From: Streptomyces violaceoruber
Lineage (GTDB): Bacteria; Actinomycetota; Actinomycetes; Streptomycetales; Streptomycetaceae
NCBI GenBank assembly: GCA_000720805.1
Contig: JODI01000014.1
Coordinates: forward strand, 124,001-188,000
Direction of reading: 5' to 3'
Length of the DNA stretch: 64,000 nt
Numbering within the stretch: position 1 is the first letter of the stretch; every line of letters begins with the position of its first letter. The notes beneath the pieces were generated by a model that was not told the DNA's origin, did no database searches, and saw only the letters and a list, made by a program, of their open reading frames with translations. Shown in pieces: positions 32,129 to 41,066 of the stretch. The position numbers were made by a program, and so were the translations under genes.

Positions 32129-33498
32129 CGTCCCTCGTACTCCTCGGAGATCCGCTCGGCGAGCTGCTGGGACTTCTTCAGGGCCGACTCGACGGACTGG
32201 CGTCCGGCGATGGCCGCGCTGATCTCCTGGGAGACCTTGGTGCCGAGATCGGTGAACTCGGGGATGCCGACGAACTGGATGCCGGGCGCGGGGCGCGGCT
32301 GCACGCCGGGGTCGCTCGGGCGGGCGCCCTCGATGGCCTGTTTGGTCATCTCCTGGAAGGCGGCGGCCTCCTTGGCGTAGGCGGGGTTCGTGTACGTCGA
32401 GGCGCGCTTGCCGGCCGGGACGTTGGACCAGCCGATCTGGTCGCCGACCAGCTGCTCGTACTCCTTGCTGGACGCCCAGGAGACGAACTTCCAGGCTTTG
32501 TCGGGGTTGCGGGAGGCGTCCTGGATGCCCCAGGCCCAGGTGTAGAGCCAGCCTGCGGACTTCGTCTTCTCCACGGGGGCGGGGGCGTAGCCGAGCTTGC
32601 CCTTGACCGGCGAGTTCGCCGCCTCCAGGGAACCGGCGGCGGAGGTGGCGTCGTACCACATGGCGACCTTGCCCTGGGTCATGTTGTTGAGGCACTCGGC
32701 GAAGCCGGACTGGGCGGCGCCGGACTCGCCGTGATCCCGGACCAGGTCGACATAGAACTTCGTCGCCTTCTCGAACCCGGGGGAGTCCAGCCGTGCCTTC
32801 CAGTCCTTGTCGAACCAGGTGCCGCCGAAGGTGTTCACGACGGTGGTCAGGGGAGCCATCACCTCGCCCCAGCCGGGCAGGCCGCGCAGACAGATGCCCT
32901 TCATGCCCGGCTCGGCCCCGTCCACCTTGGCGGCCAGGTCCGCGACCTGGGTCCAGGTCGGGTGCGCGGGCATCGTCAGGCCCTTCTTGCCGAAGACGTC
33001 CTTGCGGTACATCAGGAAGGACGACTCGCCGTAGAAGGGCTGCCCGTAGAGCTTGCCGTCGTCGCCGGTCAGGGACTGGCGCATCGGCTTGAGGACGTCC
33101 TGTTCGTCGTACGCCGGGTCCTTGGCGACGTAGGTGTTCATCTCGTGCAGCCAGCCGTTGCGGGCGTAGATCGGGATCTCGTAGTTGGACAGGGTGGCCA
33201 CGTCGTACTGGCCCGCCTGGTTGGCGAAGTCCTGGCTGATCTTGTCGCGGACGTCGTTCTCGGGCAGGACGGTGAAGTTGACCTTGATGCCGGTCTCTTT
33301 GGTGAAGTGGGCGGCGGTGAGCTTCTGCAGCTCGACCATCTGGGGGTTGTTGACCATCAGGACGTTGATCGAGTTTCCGCCCGATCCTGCCCCGCCCGCT
33401 CCGACCCAGCAGCCGGAGAGCAGCGGGGCGAGCAGCGTCCCTGCGGCGGCCATGGCGAGCGTGGCTCGCGGGGGCCGCCGTCGGCTCTGGGTTCGCAT
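32125..33498 (-). CDS. Extracellular sugar-binding lipoprotein
   Basis: A 457-residue substrate-binding protein with a lipoprotein signal and lipobox LLSGC (Cys about residue 29), followed by a Gly/Ser spacer and the type 1 sugar-binding fold (KLTAAHFTKETGIKVNFTVLPENDVRDKISQDFANQAGQYDVATLSNYEIPIYARNGWLHEM). ATG 33498 follows AGGAG by 6 bp. Its substrate is likely a polyol or monosaccharide, judging from the dehydrogenase at the end of the operon. Confidence 0.93.
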   Translation of the reverse strand: MRTQSRRRPPRATLAMAAAGTLLAPLLSGCWVGAGGAGSGGNSINVLMVNNPQMVELQKLTAAHFTKETGIKVNFTVLPENDVRDKISQDFANQAGQYDVATLSNYEIPIYARNGWLHEMNTYVAKDPAYDEQDVLKPMRQSLTGDDGKLYGQPFYGESSFLMYRKDVFGKKGLTMPAHPTWTQVADLAAKVDGAEPGMKGICLRGLPGWGEVMAPLTTVVNTFGGTWFDKDWKARLDSPGFEKATKFYVDLVRDHGESGAAQSGFAECLNNMTQGKVAMWYDATSAAGSLEAANSPVKGKLGYAPAPVEKTKSAGWLYTWAWGIQDASRNPDKAWKFVSWASSKEYEQLVGDQIGWSNVPAGKRASTYTNPAYAKEAAAFQEMTKQAIEGARPSDPGVQPRPAPGIQFVGIPEFTDLGTKVSQEISAAIAGRQSVESALKKSQQLAERISEEYEGR

Positions 33499-33575
33499 GG
33501 ATCGCTCCTGGACGTATGGGGAGATAAAGGGCAACACAGGGTGAGGTATGCCCGCCTGGCTGGTGCGGCGGTTGT

Positions 33576-34355
33576 TCAGACGCGGATGACCTGCGGTCCC
33601 AGCAGTGAGTAGCGGTGGGCCTCGGCCGTGGGCAGGAGGGTGCTCGTGACGATCGCCTCCAGGACGCCGATCTCGGCGAACCGGCAGAAGCTGACCGCTC
33701 CGAACTTGGTGTGCACGCCCGCGAACACCGTGCGGCGCGCGGCCCGGACGGCCTGTGCCTTGACCTCGCTGACCGCGGGGTCGGGGGTGGTCAGGCCGTG
33801 TTCGCGGGAGATGCCGTTGGCGCCGATGTAGGCGAGGTCGACGACGAAGCCGGACAGCATCTTGGTGGTCCAGTGGTCGACCGTGGCGAGGGTACCGGAG
33901 CGGACCCGGCCGCCCAGCAGCAGGACGGAGGTGTTCTCGGTCTCGGCGAGCGCGCCCGCGACCGGCAGGGACGCGGTGACCACGGTCAGCGGCCGGTCCC
34001 TGGGCAGTGCCTCGGCGATGAGCTGCGGGGTGAAGCCCTCGTCGACGAAGACCGTCTCGGCGTCCCCGAGCAGATCTGCCGCGGCGGCCGCGATCCGGCG
34101 CTTCTCGGGGACGTGACTGGTGGCGCGGAAGGCGAGCGTCGTCTCGAAGCCGGCGCTCTCCACCGGATAGGCCCCGCCGTGGGTGCGGCGGACCAGGCCG
34201 TGGTCCTCCAGGGCGCGCAGATCCCGCCGTACGGTCTCCTTGGCCACGCCCAGTTCGGCGGCGAGGGCGCTGACGTCGACCGAGCCGGTGGCGCGGGCGA
34301 CCCGTACGATCTCCCGCTGGCGTTCCTCTGCCGACTTGATGTGCATGGCCGACAC
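33576..34355 (-). CDS. DeoR/GlpR-family sugar operon regulator
   Basis: A 259-residue DeoR-type regulator. The HTH lies in IVRVARATGSVDVSALAAELGVAKETVRRDLRALEDHGLVRRTHGG (about residues 17-62), and the C-terminal phosphosugar sensor has VFVDEGFTPQLIAEAL and DLAYIGANGISREHGLTTPDPAVSEVK. It sits 77 bp upstream of the ABC operon on the same strand and is its likely repressor. The start is GTG 34355; ATG 34346 fits nearly as well, since GGAGG is 3 and 12 bases away from them. Confidence 0.92.
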   Translation of the reverse strand: MSAMHIKSAEERQREIVRVARATGSVDVSALAAELGVAKETVRRDLRALEDHGLVRRTHGGAYPVESAGFETTLAFRATSHVPEKRRIAAAAADLLGDAETVFVDEGFTPQLIAEALPRDRPLTVVTASLPVAGALAETENTSVLLLGGRVRSGTLATVDHWTTKMLSGFVVDLAYIGANGISREHGLTTPDPAVSEVKAQAVRAARRTVFAGVHTKFGAVSFCRFAEIGVLEAIVTSTLLPTAEAHRYSLLGPQVIRV

Positions 34356-34636
34356 CTGCCTCCGCGCTTCCTTGCCCGTTCGGGCCCGGTGAGGCCCATG
34401 GGGGAAGTTCTACAGGGGGGAAGCGGCACTGACCAGGCTTGTTGTCCGCCCGATACTGCCCGCATGTGCCCGTTCGCGCCGGGTCATGACCGTCTCGGAC
34501 CTGGGCTCCTGCGTGCCGACGCGTGAGATCGGGCAGTGCGGATGCCCGAATACGGCGGCGGGCGGGCCCGTTCGGTGCCCGCCCGCCCCAGGAGTGCGCT
34601 CGCTACGCGCGCGCACGTGTCCGTTCCGCGTGCGTG

Positions 34637-35446
34637 TCAGTACGGCCAGATCGGCGGGTCGCTGACGAAGTGGCCGCCCAGGTAGGCGTGCGCCACGTTC
34701 TCCGGGTCCAGCTCGCCCTGCTCCGCGATGAGCTTCTCGGCGAACTCCTCCGAGTCGTCCTGCGGCTCGTAGCCGAGGGCGCGCGCGGTGGACAGGTCCC
34801 ACCACAGCCGCGTGTTGGCGGAGGAGCCGTAGACGACGGTGTGCTTGACGTCCTCGGCGGTCAGGGCCGCGTGGAAGAGACGGGCGCCGTCGGCGGGGCT
34901 CATCCACACCGAGAGCATGCGCACGCTGGTCGGCTGGGGGAAGCAGGAGCCGATGCGCACCGAGACGGTCTCCAGGCCGTACTTGTCCCAGTAGAGCTGG
35001 GCCAGGTCCTCGCCGAAGCACTTGGACAGGCCGTAGAAGGTGTCCGGGCGGCGCGGGGTGTCGATCGGGATGAGGGGGTCGTCGCCCTGGGGGCGGGGGG
35101 TGAAGCCGACCGCGTGGTTGGAGGAGGCGAAGACGATGCGCCGTACGCCCTCCTCGCGGGCGGCCTCGTACAGGTTGTACGTGCCCTCGATGTTGGCCTG
35201 GAGGATCTTCTCGAAGGGGGCTTCCAGGGAGATGCCCGCCAGGTGGATGATCGCGTCGACGCCCCGCACGGCCGACCGCAGGGCGTCCCGGTCGGCGAGG
35301 TCCGCGGTGACCGCGTCCGGGTCGCCCTCGATCGGGCGCACGTCGAGCAGGCGCAGTTCGTACCCGAAGGCCGGGAGCAGGTTCCGCATCAGGGTGCCGA
35401 GCCCGCCGGCGGCGCCGGTGAGCAGAACGGTGCGGGGAGCGGGCAT
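34637..35446 (-). CDS. udh: Uronate dehydrogenase
   Basis: A 269-residue short-chain/epimerase-fold enzyme that oxidises D-galacturonate or D-glucuronate to the aldaro-lactone with NAD. Visible landmarks are GAAGGLGTLMRNLL (NAD site, near residue 12), VRRIVFASSNHAVGF, the catalytic YGLSKCFGEDLA with Tyr-x3-Lys, and VRIGSCFPQPTSVRMLSVW, all characteristic of Udh rather than sugar-nucleotide epimerases. ATG 35446 has GGAG upstream. The 281 bp between its regulator-side neighbour and its own stop show nothing notable. It works with the dehydratase at 35691 on products of the pectin island. Confidence 0.9.
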   Translation of the reverse strand: MPAPRTVLLTGAAGGLGTLMRNLLPAFGYELRLLDVRPIEGDPDAVTADLADRDALRSAVRGVDAIIHLAGISLEAPFEKILQANIEGTYNLYEAAREEGVRRIVFASSNHAVGFTPRPQGDDPLIPIDTPRRPDTFYGLSKCFGEDLAQLYWDKYGLETVSVRIGSCFPQPTSVRMLSVWMSPADGARLFHAALTAEDVKHTVVYGSSANTRLWWDLSTARALGYEPQDDSEEFAEKLIAEQGELDPENVAHAYLGGHFVSDPPIWPY

Positions 35447-35471
35447 CCTCGGGTCTCCTTGAGTCGGCGGC

Positions 35472-35498
35472 CGCATGTGTGGATCCCATTCACATGCG
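35472..35498. promoter_or_regulatory. Candidate udh operator
   Basis: CGCATGTG (35472-35479) and CACATGCG (35491-35498) form a perfect 8-bp inverted repeat with an 11-base spacer, about 26 bp upstream of the udh start. The dimension suits a dimeric repressor. Confidence 0.55.
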
Positions 35499-35638
35499 TG
35501 GACACGCTATGGATCGTGGGTGTTCTCCGTCAAGTGTGTCGTGAGCCGGGGAAATCCGCTCGCCCGATGGCGGTTTGTGTGCTTGACCGGCCCCGAAGGG
35601 GCTCCTTAGGGTGGTGTCGTTCATGAATATGGATGTAA

Positions 35639-35671
35639 GTCAGAAACATGAGCGAGTCAGAGACATGAGCG
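35639..35671 (+). promoter_or_regulatory. Direct repeat upstream of the glucarate pathway dehydratase
   Basis: GTCAGAAACATGAGCG (35639-35654) and GTCAGAGACATGAGCG (35656-35671) differ at one base and repeat every 17 bases, ending 19 bp before the GTG start at 35691. It may be a regulator site or a short local duplication. Confidence 0.5.
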
Positions 35672-35690
35672 CCTGATCTAGGGAGAGCCC

Positions 35691-36632
35691 GTGACGTCAG
35701 CCCCCCTCGCCGCTCGACTCGGCATTCCCGGCGGGCCGCTGTTCTTCCCCGTCACCGCCTACGGCCCCGACGGCTCCGTCGACCTCGACGCCTACCGCGC
35801 CCATGTGCGCCGCGGGGTGGAGGCAGGGGCCGCCGCCGTCTTCGCCTGCTGCGGCACCGGGGAGTTCCACGCGCTCGCACCGGAGGAGTTCGAGGACTGC
35901 GTCCGGGCGGCCGTCGAGGAGACGGCGGGCCGGGTACCGGTCGTGGCCGGCGCCGGATACGGCACCGCGCTCGCCGTACGGTACGCGCGCATGGCCGAGG
36001 CGGCCGGGGCGGACGGCCTGCTCGCCATGCCGCCGTACCTCGTCGTCGCCGCGCAGGAGGGACTGCTGCGGCACTACCGGGAGGTGGCCGCGGCGACCGG
36101 GCTGCCCGTCGTCGTCTACCAGCGCGACAACGCCGTGTTCACGCCGGAGACCGTCGTGGAGCTGGCCCGCACCGACGGGATCATCGGCTTCAAGGACGGC
36201 CTCGGCGACCTCGACCTGTTGCAGCGGATCGTCAGCGCCGTCCGCACCGAGGGCCTGGACGACTTCCTCTACTTCAACGGCCTGCCGACCGCCGAACAGA
36301 CCCAGCTCGCCTACCGCGGCCTCGGCGTCACCCTCTACTCCTCCGCGGTGTTCTGCTTCGCCCCCGAGATCGCCCTCGCCTTCTACGAGGCCCACAAGAC
36401 CGGCGACGACACCACCGCCCACCGCCTCCTCGACGGCTTCTACCGCCCCTTCGTCGAACTGCGGGCCCAGGGCCGCGGCTACGCCGTCGCCCTCGTCAAG
36501 GCCGGCGTACGGCTGCGCGGGCTGGACGTGGGGGAGGTGCGGCCCCCGCTGCACGAGCCGAGCGAGGATCATGTCAAGCAGCTCGCGCAGATCATCGAAC
36601 GCGGGTACGCGCTGCTGGACGAGGGCAAGTGA
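35691..36632 (+). CDS. kdgD: 5-dehydro-4-deoxyglucarate dehydratase
   Basis: A 313-residue DapA-fold lyase that converts 5-dehydro-4-deoxyglucarate to 2-oxoglutarate semialdehyde, water and CO2. The Schiff-base lysine is in GIIGFKDGLGDLDLLQRI, and the family tyrosine in VVYQRDNAVFTPET. FFPVTAY and CCGTGEFHAL replace the usual GTTGE motif, as in true KdgD. It follows Udh logically: uronate, aldarate, deoxy-keto-aldarate, then this step. The aldarate dehydratase and semialdehyde dehydrogenase are not in the window. Confidence 0.92.
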   Translation: MTSAPLAARLGIPGGPLFFPVTAYGPDGSVDLDAYRAHVRRGVEAGAAAVFACCGTGEFHALAPEEFEDCVRAAVEETAGRVPVVAGAGYGTALAVRYARMAEAAGADGLLAMPPYLVVAAQEGLLRHYREVAAATGLPVVVYQRDNAVFTPETVVELARTDGIIGFKDGLGDLDLLQRIVSAVRTEGLDDFLYFNGLPTAEQTQLAYRGLGVTLYSSAVFCFAPEIALAFYEAHKTGDDTTAHRLLDGFYRPFVELRAQGRGYAVALVKAGVRLRGLDVGEVRPPLHEPSEDHVKQLAQIIERGYALLDEGK

Positions 36633-36695
36633 ACGTCGAGCCGTGCGACGGCAAGTGAACGCAGAGAACGAACAGCACGTGAAGGCGGAGGACAA

Positions 36696-37859
36696 GTGAA
36701 GGCGTCGACGTTCGTCTACCCCTGGGATGTCAACGGCGACCCGGAGGCGCCGGGACGCATCGCCGCGCTCGGCGTGCGGCAGGTCACCCTCGCCTCCGCC
36801 TACCACTCCACCCGGGCCCTGACCCCCCGCCACCCCCGCCACCGCGTCGTCACCGCCGAGCACGCGGCCGTGCTGTACCCCACCGACGACCGTTGGACGG
36901 GCCGGGAGCTGCGCCCGTACGCGGCCGGCGACTGGGCCCCCGGGGACGCCTTCGGCGAGGCGGCCACCGCGCTCGCGGACGCCGGCCTCGACGTGCACAC
37001 CTGGGTCGTCCTCGCGCACAACTCCCGCCTGGGCGCCGAGCACCCGGACACCTCGGTCGTCAACGCCTACGGCGACCGCTACCCGTGGGCCCCGTGCATC
37101 GCACAGCCCGCCACGCGCGCGTACCTCGTCGATCTGGCCGCCGAGGCCGCCGTCCGCCCCGGAGCGCGGGGCACCGAACTGGAGTCCCTCGGCTGGTACG
37201 GCTTCCAGCACCTGCACGCCCACGACAAGACCGGCGGGGTCGGGCTCGGTGACGCAGGGATGTACCTCATGGCGCTCTGCTTCTGTCCGGCCTGCCGGGA
37301 GGGATACGGCCGGCAGGGCCTGGACGCCGACGCGCTGGCGGCCGCCGTACGCGAGGCGCTGGAGCCGCTGTGGCGGGGCGCGCCCGACGACGGGGGCTGG
37401 GCGGGGGTCGAGAAGCTGCTCGGCGAGGCGAACGCGGCCGCCACGCGCGCGTGGCGCGACGAAACGGCCCGCACCCTCCAGGAAGCGGCCGTCGCCGCGG
37501 TCCGCGCCGCCGCTCCCGAGGGCTTCCAGGTCCTGCTGCACGCCGACCCCGTGACCTACCGCGTCGGCGCCAACCCGGGCGTCGACCCCGCGCACATCCT
37601 GTCCGTCGCGGACGGCGTCGTCGTCCCGTGCGCGGGCGGTCCCGGACCACTGACGCCGTTCGCGGAGCAGCGGCGGGCGGGCGCCGTGGTCGCCGCCAAC
37701 TTCGGTGTGGTCTCCGGCATGGGCGGCAGCCCCGGCACGCTCGCGGCGGACGCGGGGCGGGCCCGGGAGCTGGGGGCCACGGAACTGCGGCTGTATCACG
37801 CCGGGTTGGCGTCGGACGCAGACCTGGAGGCGGTGCGGGAGGCGCTCGCCGCCTTCTGA
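36696..37859 (+). CDS. TIM-barrel-like protein of unknown function next to kdgD
   Basis: A 387-residue soluble protein from GTG 36696 (AAGGCGGAGGACAA upstream). The N-terminus (STFVYPWDVNGDPEAPGRIAALGVRQVTLASAYHSTRAL) and later strands (LDVHTWVVLAHNSRLG, GFQVLLHADPVTYRVG, ATELRLYHAGLASDADLEAV) suggest a TIM barrel like those of hypothetical glycosyl hydrolases. LCFCPACREGYG contains a CxxC pair. It lies 64 bp after kdgD on the same strand, so a role in sugar handling is inferred. Its last 64 bp overlap the end of the convergent MFS gene. Confidence 0.75.
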   Translation: MKASTFVYPWDVNGDPEAPGRIAALGVRQVTLASAYHSTRALTPRHPRHRVVTAEHAAVLYPTDDRWTGRELRPYAAGDWAPGDAFGEAATALADAGLDVHTWVVLAHNSRLGAEHPDTSVVNAYGDRYPWAPCIAQPATRAYLVDLAAEAAVRPGARGTELESLGWYGFQHLHAHDKTGGVGLGDAGMYLMALCFCPACREGYGRQGLDADALAAAVREALEPLWRGAPDDGGWAGVEKLLGEANAAATRAWRDETARTLQEAAVAAVRAAAPEGFQVLLHADPVTYRVGANPGVDPAHILSVADGVVVPCAGGPGPLTPFAEQRRAGAVVAANFGVVSGMGGSPGTLAADAGRARELGATELRLYHAGLASDADLEAVREALAAF

Positions 37860-39025
37860 GACAGCGGCAGCGCGGTCAGCAGCCACACCAGGCCCAGGAC
37901 GGCCGACAGGGGCCTCTGGTCGAGGAGTTCCACCAGCACGGCGCCCGCGGCCAGCCCGGCGACGTTCGGTGCGAACAGCAGGGTGTTCGCCGTGGCGGCG
38001 GTACGGCCCAGCAGCGCGTCCGGCGTCTCCCGCTGTACGGCGGTGAGCGCGGCGATCAGCACACAGGGCAGGCCCGCGCCGGTCGCCGCGCTGCACACCA
38101 CGGCCACGGCGTCCGACGGCACGGCCCGCAGGCCCGCCGCGACGGCGGTGACCGCGATGCCGTACGCGGCGAAGCGGCGCTCGCCCAGGCGCCGCAGGGC
38201 GGGGCCGGACAGGAGCCCGACCGCCACGGACCCGGCGCCCTGGACGGCGTACAGCACGCCGGCGTACGCCGGGGAGTGACCGAGGTTGTCGATGACGGCG
38301 TAGATCAGGGCCCCGTTCAGGCCCGCGAAGAGCATGGTGGTGCCGCCGGCCAGGACGAGGGGACGCAGCAGGGGGTGCGCCCGGAGGTGGCGGGCACCCT
38401 CGGCCATCCGCGCCCACGGCCCGGTCGTGGGCGGCTCGGGCTTGCTCTCGTGGACGCGGACGCCGGCGTACAGCCCGGCGGCGAGGACGAAGGTGGCCGC
38501 GTCCAGCAGGGCGACGCCCGGGCCGCCGTACGCCGCGTAGAGGCCGGCGCCCGCCAGCGGGGCCACGAGTTTCATGCCCTCGGTGGCCGTCATCCGCAGT
38601 CCGTTGAAGTCGCCGAGCAGGGACGGGTCGACGGCGGCCGCGACCAGGGCCGACTCCGCCGCGTCGTGGACGACGCCCGCGGCGCCGTACGCGAACAGGA
38701 CCGTGTACAGCAGCCACAGCCCGCGCGCGGAGTCGACGGTGAAGAGGCTGAGGAGGAGGGCGGCCAGCAGCAGGTTCACGCCGATCAGCAGCGGACCTCG
38801 GCGGACCCGGTCGGCGAGGGTGCCCAGCAGCGGCCCGGCCAGGGTGGGCGCCCACAGGGCGAGCAGGCACAGCGCGGCCAGCCCGTCCGATCCGGTGAGC
38901 TCCTTGACCCAGATGCCCGAGACCAGCCACAGCGCGGAGGTGCCGAAGCCGGAGACCACGACCGAGGCGAGGTAGAGGCCGGCGTTGCGGTCGCGCAGGA
39001 CGCGCCGCACTGTCCATGTCGTCAT
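37796..39025 (-). CDS. Major facilitator superfamily transporter
   Basis: A 409-residue MFS protein with about twelve helices. The loop 2-3 motif is GTLADRVRRGPLL, followed by paired halves around a central loop (ESKPEPPTTGPWARMAEGARHLRAHPLL). It resembles the enterobactin-exporter-like/MFS-3 group of drug or siderophore exporters; the substrate is unknown. It is monocistronic, and its 3' end overlaps the convergent kdgD-linked gene by 64 bp. Confidence 0.9.
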   Translation of the reverse strand: MTTWTVRRVLRDRNAGLYLASVVVSGFGTSALWLVSGIWVKELTGSDGLAALCLLALWAPTLAGPLLGTLADRVRRGPLLIGVNLLLAALLLSLFTVDSARGLWLLYTVLFAYGAAGVVHDAAESALVAAAVDPSLLGDFNGLRMTATEGMKLVAPLAGAGLYAAYGGPGVALLDAATFVLAAGLYAGVRVHESKPEPPTTGPWARMAEGARHLRAHPLLRPLVLAGGTTMLFAGLNGALIYAVIDNLGHSPAYAGVLYAVQGAGSVAVGLLSGPALRRLGERRFAAYGIAVTAVAAGLRAVPSDAVAVVCSAATGAGLPCVLIAALTAVQRETPDALLGRTAATANTLLFAPNVAGLAAGAVLVELLDQRPLSAVLGLVWLLTALPLSQKAASASRTASRSASDANPA

Positions 39026-39156
39026 GCCTGGCCATCGTGCGGCTAAGGCACCCGCGCCGGGATCGGGCAGGTGCCTTGGAAGGTGGCGGGGAACCCGGGG
39101 GAACCCGTCGGTAATACCGCTGGGGAGCGTACGGCGGCGACCGTAGCGTCCAGACC

Positions 39157-39588
39157 ATGAGCTACATCGCCCCGATCTTCGTCGGACTCCTCTACGTCCT
39201 GCTGATGTCCCTGCTCGCAGAGCCGCACCGGCGCCGTCTGAACGCCGTCATGGTCGCCGGAGCGGGCGCCGCCTACCTCAGCGGGGGCGGTCTCGGCGGC
39301 TGGGAGTTCGCGTTCACCGCGCTGGCCACCTACGTCGCCTACCGGGGACTGGACTCCTGGGCGTTCATCGGCGTCGGCTGGCTGCTGCACACCGCGTGGG
39401 ACGCCGTCCACCACCTCAAGCGCAACCCGATCATCCCCTTCGCCCACGACTCCTCGCTGGGCTGCGCGATCTGCGACCCGGTCATCGCGGTGTGGTGCCT
39501 GGGCGGTGGGCTCTCGCCGCGGGAGATGTGGCGTGGGGCGAGGCGGGCGCGAGTGGAAGGCGGTGCCCTCCGGCCCGGGGCGCGATGA
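39157..39588 (+). CDS. DUF6010-like small membrane protein
   Basis: A 143-residue protein with four hydrophobic segments (APIFVGLLYVLLMSLLAE, AVMVAGAGAAYLSGGGLGGWEFAFTALATYVAYRGL, WAFIGVGWLLHTAWDAVHH) and a conserved-looking IPFAHDSSLGCAICDPVIAVWCLGGG near the end. It matches the DUF6010 family as I recall it. The role is unknown. It is divergent from the MFS gene. Confidence 0.78.
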   Translation: MSYIAPIFVGLLYVLLMSLLAEPHRRRLNAVMVAGAGAAYLSGGGLGGWEFAFTALATYVAYRGLDSWAFIGVGWLLHTAWDAVHHLKRNPIIPFAHDSSLGCAICDPVIAVWCLGGGLSPREMWRGARRARVEGGALRPGAR

Positions 39589-39641
39589 GTTCCCGGCCCG
39601 TTGCCGGTCCACCCTCCAGACCACCGTGTGGAGGAGCAACC

Positions 39642-40232
39642 ATGACCGACCAGATCCTCGACCTCGGGCCCCAGACCCGGATCGTCGCCCGGCTCGTCGA
39701 CGGCGTCGCCGACGAGCGGCTCCGGGACCCGACGCCGTGCCCGGACCTCGCGGTGCGCAACCTGCTGGGGCACCTCCTCGGCCTGGCCGTGGCCTTCCGC
39801 GACGCCGCCCGCAAGGACCTTGGTCCCACGACGGACACCAGCCCGGACTCCGCCGTGCCGGACATCGACCCCGGCTGGCGCGAGGAACTCTCCAAGGCGC
39901 TCGATGAACTCGCCGACGCCTGGCGCGACCCGGCGGCATGGACCGGCATGACCCGGGCGGGCGGCGTCGACCTGCCCGGCGCGGTCGCCGCCGCCGTCGT
40001 GATCGACGAGCTGGTCATCCACGGCTGGGACCTGGCCCGGGCCACCGGACAGCCGTACGTACCGGACCCGGCTGCGCTGCAGGCCACGTACGCGTTCCTC
40101 CTCGCCTCGGCCGACGACCCCGCCCGCGGCGACATCTTCGGCCCGATCGTCCCCGTCCCGTCCCAGGCCCCGCTGCTGGACCGGGCGGTGGGACTGAGCG
40201 GACGCGATCCGGGCCGGCCGGCGAGGCCGTAA
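39642..40232 (+). CDS. TIGR03086-family metal-binding (mycothiol maleylpyruvate isomerase-like) protein
   Basis: A 196-residue DinB/MDMPI-fold protein. It has DPTPCPDLAVRNLLGHLLGLAVAF with one metal His and a second cluster AAAVVIDELVIHGWDLARATGQPYVPD, the TIGR03086 hallmark. Relatives use mycothiol or bind zinc or nickel. GGAGGAGC precedes ATG 39642. The substrate is not known. Confidence 0.87.
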   Translation: MTDQILDLGPQTRIVARLVDGVADERLRDPTPCPDLAVRNLLGHLLGLAVAFRDAARKDLGPTTDTSPDSAVPDIDPGWREELSKALDELADAWRDPAAWTGMTRAGGVDLPGAVAAAVVIDELVIHGWDLARATGQPYVPDPAALQATYAFLLASADDPARGDIFGPIVPVPSQAPLLDRAVGLSGRDPGRPARP

Positions 40233-40272
40233 TCGGGAGGCGTGCGGTCCGGCGCGACCGTACGCTCCCCGC

Positions 40273-41039
40273 ATGTCCGCCACCCTCACCCTCACCGTCC
40301 TCGGCACCGCCTCCCCCCACCCCCGGCCGGACCGGCCGTGCTCCGGACACCTGGTGCGCGGGCCGGGCGCCGAGGTGTGGGTGTACGCCGGCCCCGGGAG
40401 CTTCGCGGAGTTGCAGTGGCACACGGACCCGGCGAGGCTGAGCGCGGTCTGGATCTCGCACGCGCACGCCGACCACAGCGCGGATCTGCTCTCCGCCTTC
40501 TACGCGCTCGCGTACGGCGGACTCACTCCGCCCGCGCCCCTTCCCGTCTACGCCCCGGCCGACTGCGCCCAGCGCCTGGCCGGGTTCCTCGGGCGGGCCG
40601 GCACCGACTTCCTGAGCGGCGTCCTCGACTTCCGTCCCTTGTACGACGGCCACACCGCCCGGCACGGCGGCCTCGCTCTCACCGCGCGCGCGGTCGTGCA
40701 CGACGTCTAGGGCCCTAGGCCTACGGGCTGCGAGCCGAGGCCGGCGGGCGGGTCCTCGCGTACTCCGGGGACAGCGGGCCCTGCGCCGCGCTCACCGCGC
40801 TCGCCGAGCGTGCCGACCTGTTCCTGTGCGAGGCCGACATCGCCACGCATCGCGAAGGCGAACGGGTCCATCTGACCCCCGAGGACGCCGGCGAGGCGGC
40901 CCGCGCGGCCGCGGTACGGCATCTGCTCGTCACACACGTGGGGCCCACGCTCACCCCCACCGCGGCCACCGCCCGGGCCGCCGCCGTCTTCGGCGGGCCG
41001 ACGGCCACCGCGCGCGTGGGCGCGACCACCGTCGTCTGA
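40273..41039 (+). pseudogene. Broken metallo-beta-lactamase-fold hydrolase
   Basis: The first 144 codons encode the MBL start: TVLGTASPHPRPDRPCSGHLV and the metal motif ISHAHADHSADLL. They stop at TAG 40708-40710. The second half continues in another frame from about 40719 (AYGLRAEAGGRVLAYSGDSGP, LFLCEADIATHREGERVHLTPEDAGEAARAAAVRHLLVTHVGP) to TGA 41037. Between them stands CTAGGGCCCTAG (40707-40718), a perfect 12-bp palindrome that adds both a stop and a frameshift. Rejoined, the protein would be about 250 residues, normal for the family. A sequencing error is possible but would have to create a palindrome. Confidence 0.85.
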
Positions 41040-41066
41040 CCGCTCTTCGCGGAAACTCCACCTTCG

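Noticed and set aside
35697..39158. A 1153-residue open frame on the minus strand
   Set aside because: It is the GC-driven shadow of kdgD, the 36696 gene and the MFS gene; its translation is Arg/Gly/Val-rich without motifs.
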